Origin: Phycisphaerae bacterium
Lineage (GTDB): Bacteria > Planctomycetota > Phycisphaerae > UBA1845
NCBI GenBank assembly: GCA_021604825.1
Contig: BQJS01000141.1
Location: 1 to 12,718 of the forward strand
Direction: 5' to 3'
DNA length: 12,718 bases
The notes under the pieces were generated by a model. The model had not been told where the DNA came from. It searched no databases and saw nothing but the letters and a program-made list of their open reading frames with translations. Position 1 is the stretch's first letter, and every line of letters starts with the position of its first letter. This document shows positions 8,315 to 12,718 of this stretch, one piece after another. The position numbers and the translations under genes were made by a program.

Positions 8315-10339
8315 TCAGTGTGACGACTTTGATGTGTCGTTGTCCGCAGTTTTGAGCATGACATGCCCCGGCGGCATCGGCACATACGGGGCCAATCGTC
8401 GGTGGTCGGTGTCTTTGAACTCACGATGGCAGACGTCGCATCTGCCGAATTCCTTTCCGTAGACTTCCGGTTGAGTTTCCGACAGTTGTTCGTGGCATCG
8501 GATACAAAGACCGTGCATCGCCTCCATGTAACCAGGCGCGAATCCAGTCAGACCGGCTTCGGTGGTTTGAATGATCGATCCCTCCACGACCATGTCACCG
8601 TGGCACTGCCAACACGCCAACGCCGACTCACGCGATTTCGCTCGATCGTCATGGGTGTGGCATACCGCGCATGATCCATTCCTCCCAAGCTTGTCGACGT
8701 GGAGGAAGTGGTCGAAGGTATCGGTGATTTCGTACATATCGCGGTGACAGTGGAAGCACGCGGTGTTTTGGTCGAACGTCAAATTCTGATGGTGGCAAAC
8801 TCGACACGATTCCCGGCCACCCAGGACCCTCGCATGATCGTCATGGGTGAAGGCAACAAATCGCCAGTTGCGGTTGCCATCGATCATCGTCACCACAACT
8901 GGGTCGGGGTCGGCCTTCGCGGGAACATCTCCAGATAAGCTGGACAGGTGGAATGCCCGTCGCAGCGGTGGATCACGGGTAACCGCCAAGGCTTCCACTT
9001 GACGGGAATGCGCAACTGGGGTGGGGAGCGGTTCGGGGCCGTAGATCGCCTGGCGGGGGAGCAATCCGATAGCCGCTGCAGCCGCCACGATAAAACACAG
9101 CGAATGACGTTTCATCGCCGGGGTGAATGTGTACGGCGCTCGCTTGGCTCGCGCATCCGTTTCCACAGAGCCTTCGTCAGCAGACGACGTGTGGGAGTCG
9201 CCGTGTTCTCCATGATCGACGATGCGCAGATTCTCGTTGAAGAAAATGAAGACGAGGATCGCGCCGGCCACCACTCCGGCGCTGACCGCGAATTCAATCC
9301 AAGTTGGGAAATAGGGCATGTTGGCCGGCCGAGCGAACGCGATGATGCAGGTGTCGAACCGGTACCCGATGATCCCAAGGACCACCATCGTCGAGCATGT
9401 CGCGAGTCCCGCAATGCTGTGTCGGATGCGCGGGAACGCAAGCAGTGTCGCCGGCACAACGGCGCTGAACATGATTTCAAACAGAAACAACCCCGCCAGC
9501 CATGATCCGTCGAGTGCTTCAATCAGTACGCCGCGATACCAAAGATCGCCGACGCGCAGCAACACGTACACGGAAAGCACAAATGAAGCCATTTTTCCAA
9601 AGCCCGCCAGCAGATCCGCGCGGGCAGGGTGACCGAACAACCAAGCCGAAAGCAGCGATTCCAACGTCACCATCATTAAGCCCAGCCCGATCGCCGAGAT
9701 CAGGTAAAGGATCCACATGATGGGGCTGTACCAAAGCGGGTGGAGTCGAAACGGCTGAATGAGAAACAGGGAACCCAGTGACGATTGGTGCAGACACGAC
9801 AGCATGATTCCGGCGATCACCAGTGGGATGGTGAGCTTTTTGATGATGTGAAGGAGTTTCTGAAAGAACGGGCCATGAAACAGCGGATGTTCGAGGATTG
9901 CGGGGCTGAACTCGAGTGACAGCACCGTCAGGTAGAGCATGACGCACATCGCCACCTCGAACAGCACCGAGTGGTGTTGCGGCATGATCATCGGGTGCCA
10001 GATGTGCCAGGGCAAACCAAGGTCATAGAGCAGACCGACCGCCACCGCGAGGTATCCCAATAGGGCGGTCAAGATGGCCGGTCGAGTGAATTGGTGGTAC
10101 TTCTTGAGACCGAAGATATACACCGCCGCGGCAATGACGAAACCGCCGGCCGCCAACGCCACGCCGGCCATCACGTCGAAGGCGATCCAGAAACCCCAGG
10201 GTACGGCGTCGGTCAGCGCGCTCGTTGCGCCGAGGCCGTTAGCAAACCGGGCCACGGTGACCACAGCCCACACTCCCATGATTGCCCAGAGAATGCTCTT
10301 GACGCGTTCTAGGGCCAAGTTGGGTGAATTGGCATGCAC
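8315..10339 (-). CDS. NrfD/HybB-type quinone-interacting membrane protein fused to a hexahaem cytochrome c domain
   Basis: The 674-residue protein starts at the GTG at 10339, one base after the stop of the FeS gene, with GGAG about seven bases upstream. An ATG at 10369 would add ten residues and overlap that gene by 29 bp. Residues 15-370 hold about nine to ten hydrophobic helices typical of NrfD/HybB/PsrC subunits, which exchange electrons with menaquinone; PWGFWIAFDV and a WHIWHP loop fit that family. After an acidic, His-containing loop there is one more helix (about 411-428). A periplasmic tail then carries six CxxCH motifs at Cys 512, 528, 557, 576, 612 and 634, resembling cytochrome c3/c7-type domains. 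NrfD-type proteins normally lack this tail, so the fusion hard-wires the quinone site to a haem chain. The partners are the HybA-type protein before it and the 23-haem cytochrome after it. Confidence 0.93.
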   Translation of the reverse strand: MHANSPNLALERVKSILWAIMGVWAVVTVARFANGLGATSALTDAVPWGFWIAFDVMAGVALAAGGFVIAAAVYIFGLKKYHQFTRPAILTALLGYLAVAVGLLYDLGLPWHIWHPMIMPQHHSVLFEVAMCVMLYLTVLSLEFSPAILEHPLFHGPFFQKLLHIIKKLTIPLVIAGIMLSCLHQSSLGSLFLIQPFRLHPLWYSPIMWILYLISAIGLGLMMVTLESLLSAWLFGHPARADLLAGFGKMASFVLSVYVLLRVGDLWYRGVLIEALDGSWLAGLFLFEIMFSAVVPATLLAFPRIRHSIAGLATCSTMVVLGIIGYRFDTCIIAFARPANMPYFPTWIEFAVSAGVVAGAILVFIFFNENLRIVDHGEHGDSHTSSADEGSVETDARAKRAPYTFTPAMKRHSLCFIVAAAAAIGLLPRQAIYGPEPLPTPVAHSRQVEALAVTRDPPLRRAFHLSSLSGDVPAKADPDPVVVTMIDGNRNWRFVAFTHDDHARVLGGRESCRVCHHQNLTFDQNTACFHCHRDMYEITDTFDHFLHVDKLGRNGSCAVCHTHDDRAKSRESALACWQCHGDMVVEGSIIQTTEAGLTGFAPGYMEAMHGLCIRCHEQLSETQPEVYGKEFGRCDVCHREFKDTDHRRLAPYVPMPPGHVMLKTADNDTSKSSH

Positions 10340-10340
10340 G

Positions 10341-11180
10341 TCAACTCTCCGAAGGCGTTGAAGTGTCATTGGGTGGCACTTCCGTGGCGCCCTGTTCCTC
10401 TTGCAATTCCTGCAGATGCATTCGTCGGCCGATCATCCAATACACGCCGGACATCAGCGCGGCGACGCCCAACGCGACCGGTGGCACCTTCCGAAGCGCT
10501 CCCCACGTCAGTGCGGGCACGGGTTCATCACCCAATTCCGCTTTCCAACCAAGGAAATCGAGGTTGACGTCGGAGATGTACAACACACTTGTGCCTCCAA
10601 CATCGTGTTCGCCGAATACTTTCGGTGATCCGTGTGGGTAGTACTTGTCGGGACTGACATCGAGGCGCCGGTGGGCTTCAGCCAGCATCTCTTCACGTGT
10701 TCCGAAAATGGTCGCGCCGTATGGGCATGCTTCCGTGCACGCAGGCTGCTTGCCCTCTTTGACCCGGTCGTGGCACATAATGCACTTGCGAACGATCGGC
10801 ACAGCGCTTTCCCACTTGTAGCGCGGAATGCCGTATGGGCAGGCCATCATGCAATACCGACAACCCATGCAGCGCTTTTCGTCGTAGATGACCGGACCCA
10901 GTTCGGTCTTCTGCAAGGCACCCACGAGACATGCCGACACGCACGCAGGCTCAAGACAGTGGCGACACTGTTGGCGTACGTGATGGCCTCCCGGTCGCGT
11001 GACAATGGTTGTAAATCGCGTTGACGAAAGATCATCCACGTTCTGTTTCCAGCGCCACGCCCGATCGCGCTCGAGGCCGTACGTTTGTTTGCACGCGTGT
11101 ACGCAGGTCTCGCATCCCGTGCACAACGTTGTGTCGGTCAGGATTGCGAAGGTATGTTTGCTTTTGGTGTTTGCGGACAT
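10341..11180 (-). CDS. HybA/HmcB-type protein with four [4Fe-4S] clusters and a C-terminal membrane helix
   Basis: The 279-residue protein has sixteen cysteines in four cluster motifs: Cys 20-23-26-30, 72-75-80-84, 104-107-110-114 and 133-136-148-152 (CTGCETCVHAC, CRHC...CVSAC, CMGCRYCMMACP, CIMC...CTEACP). EHDVGGTSVLYISD (about 191-204) is a signature of the HybA-like branch. A single hydrophobic helix lies at about 232-251 and would anchor it in the inner membrane. The role is to wire electrons between redox partners and the NrfD-type subunit. The start at 11180 has AGGA eight bases upstream; the ATG at 11189 overlaps the previous stop as ATGA and is also possible. The N-terminus (MSANTKSKHTF) shows no twin-arginine signal, unlike HybA, NrfC or DsrO, so the cluster domain may face the cytoplasm. 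No catalytic subunit is encoded beside it. Confidence 0.95.
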   Translation of the reverse strand: MSANTKSKHTFAILTDTTLCTGCETCVHACKQTYGLERDRAWRWKQNVDDLSSTRFTTIVTRPGGHHVRQQCRHCLEPACVSACLVGALQKTELGPVIYDEKRCMGCRYCMMACPYGIPRYKWESAVPIVRKCIMCHDRVKEGKQPACTEACPYGATIFGTREEMLAEAHRRLDVSPDKYYPHGSPKVFGEHDVGGTSVLYISDVNLDFLGWKAELGDEPVPALTWGALRKVPPVALGVAALMSGVYWMIGRRMHLQELQEEQGATEVPPNDTSTPSES

Positions 11181-11185
11181 GGGAA

Positions 11186-11923
11186 TCATCCTGCAGTTGA
11201 AGCTGTGGGCGCAGTGGTTTCAGACGATTGCGGTGTCATCCACTCGGCTTCGGGTACGATTTGCGTCAGCGGTGTGTGCATACTGGTGAGCATGCGGCCG
11301 AAACCGATAAGCAAAAAGACCAGAGCCGCGCTTAATCCGTGAATCAACCGCAGAACGTAGTAGTCAATGGGACTCCACTCGGGATGCATCGCCAACATGC
11401 CGCTGGCAAGGGGGACGATCAAGATCAGCGGCTTCAAGAAACTCCAAGGGGCCTCGATTTTGCGCAAAAGCGGTGAGTAAAGCCGGCCCAGAAACAAAAC
11501 CAAGCCGGCGACGATCGCAATGATCGTCAGCGTGTCCGCCACCGTCGCGCTCAGCGTGCCCCAGCGAAAACCGAGCACCTGTTCCCAGAGGTAAACGTGC
11601 TCGATCATGAAAGCTGGCAAGATGATGACGGTCAGCCGGAAGATGAGCGAGGTTGCAAAGAGGCCCGTGTGGAAACGGTGCATCGTTTGGCTTTCCAACA
11701 TCCCCGCGCGGCGCAGCACAACACTGGGCAAGGTAAACCAGAGCAATCGCAATCGGATCTTTCGCCAGAATTCGCGGCGGTCGGGAACCGTCAAATAGGC
11801 ACCGAGCGCGTCAGACACTGCCAGCAGCAGCCCCCGAATTCCCGCAAGCAGCATGACCCAGAAGGCGAACCGAAACAATGGCCCGTCCGTTATGTCGAGC
11901 AGTATCTGGAGTGATCCAAGCAT
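11186..11923 (-). CDS. NarI/DsrM-type membrane cytochrome b subunit
   Basis: The 245-residue protein has about five membrane helices (near 15-37, 87-108, 130-147, 163-178 and 190-212) and a basic cytoplasmic-type loop at 49-72. Histidines at 82, 85, 109, 180 and 195 lie at helix ends and are candidate ligands for two b haems, as in the gamma subunit of respiratory nitrate reductase and in DsrM, HmcE and TmcC. Such subunits oxidise or reduce menaquinone and pass electrons across the membrane. The start is the ATG at 11923, with GGGAGG (11931-11936) seven bases upstream. It is the first gene of the cluster; the next gene begins within a few bases of its stop, so translation is probably coupled. 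The NarI assignment rests on size, helix count and histidine placement, not on a motif that is unique to the family. No NarG, NarH or NarJ is present, so nitrate reductase itself is unlikely. Confidence 0.82.
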   Translation of the reverse strand: MLGSLQILLDITDGPLFRFAFWVMLLAGIRGLLLAVSDALGAYLTVPDRREFWRKIRLRLLWFTLPSVVLRRAGMLESQTMHRFHTGLFATSLIFRLTVIILPAFMIEHVYLWEQVLGFRWGTLSATVADTLTIIAIVAGLVLFLGRLYSPLLRKIEAPWSFLKPLILIVPLASGMLAMHPEWSPIDYYVLRLIHGLSAALVFLLIGFGRMLTSMHTPLTQIVPEAEWMTPQSSETTAPTASTAG

Positions 11924-11930
11924 GTGGTGG

Positions 11931-11936
11931 CCTCCC
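11931..11936 (-). promoter_or_regulatory. Strong Shine-Dalgarno of the cytochrome b gene
   Basis: GGGAGG on the minus strand lies seven bases before the ATG at 11923 and fixes the start of the first gene in the cluster. Confidence 0.75.
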
Positions 11937-11942
11937 AGACCC

Positions 11943-11961
11943 GCTGCACATTGATTGCAGC
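11943..11961. promoter_or_regulatory. Inverted repeat GCTGCA-N7-TGCAGC, possible operator
   Basis: A perfect six-base inverted repeat with a seven-base centre lies just upstream of the Shine-Dalgarno of the first gene and downstream of the proposed sigma-54 promoter. It could be a binding site for a dimeric regulator or a small RNA hairpin in the leader. No known operator consensus is matched; it is not an FNR site. Confidence 0.3.
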
Positions 11962-12046
11962 CGAGACAGTGGTGGCGCGAACGTCAACCGGCGACGGCGG
12001 CGCACCACAACGGTGGCCGGAACGCCAGCTCCTAACTGTGTGTACC

Positions 12047-12062
12047 TGCACGATTTGTGCCA
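12047..12062 (-). promoter_or_regulatory. Putative sigma-54 (-24/-12) promoter
   Basis: The minus strand reads TGGCACAAATCGTGCA. This matches the RpoN consensus TGGCAC-N5-TTGCA at all positions but one, with the essential GG and GC dinucleotides ten bases apart. Transcription would begin near 12036, leaving a leader of about 113 bases before the ATG at 11923. The location upstream of the first gene of a tight cluster supports it. A 16-base match can occur by chance, so the call is moderate. Confidence 0.4.
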
Positions 12063-12325
12063 ACCGATTGCTACAAACAACTCCGAGCACGCAATCTGCA
12101 CAATAGCCCCCATGACTCTCGCCTCCGGCGCTGGTCGGACTGGTTAACTCGTATGTTTCAGCGCGCATTACCGATGCAGTCATTCGCGCAGGCGCACTCA
12201 TCAAAGCCATGGATTCGAGCGGCACGCCGAACGGGCACATCGTCGTCCACTCCGGTGAGTCATCGTGTGACCAATATTCGGACCTGGCGGTAAAGTGGCG
12301 GTAAGCCTTGGGTGGGAATCGGGGC

Positions 12326-12349
12326 AATGCCACTTCTCAGTGGGGCATT
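12326..12349. repeat. Small bulged inverted repeat
   Basis: AATGC-CAC, a six-base loop, then GTG-GG-GCATT can form an eight-base-pair hairpin with a two-base bulge, followed by TTT on the plus strand. It may be a weak transcription terminator or just chance; no gene ends next to it. Confidence 0.2.
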
Positions 12350-12545
12350 TGACTCCTCGGCGGCTTATTGGCTCTTCGGGAACGAGGGGTTGCGCGATAA
12401 AGTATCAACTGAGCCTCTTGGGTTTTGATGACCGCGTCCCGAACTGCGGCTGTGCAGTGAACGTCTCATTGAACACGGACTTGGACCTGTTGGTTCATTG
12501 ATACAGGACACTATTTGCGATTGCGGGGGCGGTAGCCGCTTTGAG

Positions 12546-12566
12546 GACGCCGTTCGCAGCGGCGTC
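12546..12566. repeat. GC-rich stem-loop GACGCCG-N7-CGGCGTC
   Basis: A perfect seven-base inverted repeat with a seven-base loop lies about 125 bp upstream of the possible plus-strand start at 12691. There is no T-run, so it is not an ordinary rho-independent terminator. It might act as an operator or an RNA structure. Confidence 0.3.
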
Positions 12567-12690
12567 GACGGTACGAAATGGTATGCCAATCACATTCGGC
12601 CGGTCGCGCTTTCATCTGGCGAGTCATTTGAGCTACAGTGGTAATTTGAGGATTGCTGGATCCAAGGTCAGGGGCAAACGGGAGCATCAG

Positions 12691-12718
12691 ATGGGCCGAG
12701 TCTTTCAGAAGTCTAAAT
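12691..12718 (+). CDS. Possible start of a plus-strand gene, truncated by right edge
   Basis: An ATG at 12691 is preceded by GGGAG (12680-12684) with six bases between, a good ribosome binding site. The nine visible codons read MGRVFQKSK and stay open to the end of the window. Basic N-termini of this style are seen in some tyrosine recombinases, but nine residues are far too few to assign a function. If real, it is transcribed divergently from the redox cluster. Confidence 0.4.

Larger units (their letters stand above)
11924..12690. other. 767-bp upstream region without a convincing gene
   Basis: Short open frames exist on both strands (for example 12295-12501 plus and 12365-12589 minus), but they have no recognisable motif, ribosome binding site or signal peptide. 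The region holds the putative sigma-54 promoter, an inverted repeat near the first gene, three CTGCAC hexamers (11944, 12046, 12096), an 11-bp tandem repeat of TGGCGGTAA (12285-12304), and two small stem-loops. It separates the minus-strand redox cluster from a possible plus-strand gene, so it is probably a divergent regulatory region. Confidence 0.5.

Noticed and set aside
8278..8424. N-terminal extension of the 23-haem cytochrome to 8424
   Set aside because: It would overlap the NrfD-type gene by 110 bp and place the anchor helix 80 residues in; the ATG at 8277 has GGAG at eight bases.
8315..11923. Alternative complex III (Act) or a nitrate reductase operon
   Set aside because: There is no molybdopterin-like ActB, no second NrfD subunit, and no NarG, NarH or NarJ. 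The set fits Hmc/Nhc/Dsr-type complexes better.
11890..12333. 147-codon minus-strand frame overlapping the start of the cytochrome b gene
   Set aside because: It overlaps a well-supported start in another frame and has no recognisable feature.
12300..12690. tRNA gene as an attachment site near the right end
   Set aside because: No T-arm GGTTCRA motif or cloverleaf could be found on either strand.

Overview
The window holds a single-strand (minus) cluster of redox genes read from right to left. It is dominated by c-type cytochromes: I count 54 CxxCH haem-binding motifs in five proteins. The cell was Gram-negative type (lipoprotein and Sec signals, an outer-membrane-type beta-barrel), and respiration probably runs through quinones. 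Asp/Gly/Pro-rich linkers behind the lipoboxes and the cytochrome repertoire would fit an anaerobic or facultative member of Planctomycetota or a similar environmental lineage. That assignment is a guess, because no taxonomic marker is present.

Layout in transcription order. (1) 11924-12690 has no convincing gene. It carries a sigma-54-like promoter (12047-12062) and an inverted repeat just upstream of the first gene. (2) Inner-membrane module: a NarI/DsrM-type cytochrome b (11186-11923), a HybA-type protein with four [4Fe-4S] clusters and a C-terminal membrane helix (10341-11180), a NrfD/HybB-type quinone-interacting protein fused to a six-haem cytochrome domain (8315-10339), and a membrane-anchored 23-haem cytochrome with an internal duplication (5740-8277). 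These four genes are tightly packed. (3) After a 514-bp gap come three predicted cytochrome lipoproteins with 9, 8 and 8 haems (3963-5225, 2611-3903, 1192-2433); the last two are paralogues. (4) Starting 15 bp after the last lipoprotein is a secreted beta-barrel protein that runs off the left edge (1-1176). (5) At the far right, on the plus strand, another gene may begin at 12691.

Working model (inference): the first four products resemble the Hmc/Nhc/Dsr transmembrane redox complexes of sulfate reducers (NarI-like + HybA-like + NrfD-like + large cytochrome c), but no HdrD/DsrK-type or molybdopterin catalytic subunit is present in the window. Electrons would pass between the menaquinone pool and the periplasmic 6- and 23-haem modules. 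The barrel plus cytochrome lipoproteins suggest they continue across the outer membrane, as in porin-cytochrome extracellular electron transfer conduits. The combination of an Hmc-like inner-membrane complex and a candidate outer-membrane conduit in one locus is the most notable feature here. Direction of electron flow and the terminal partner cannot be read from the sequence.
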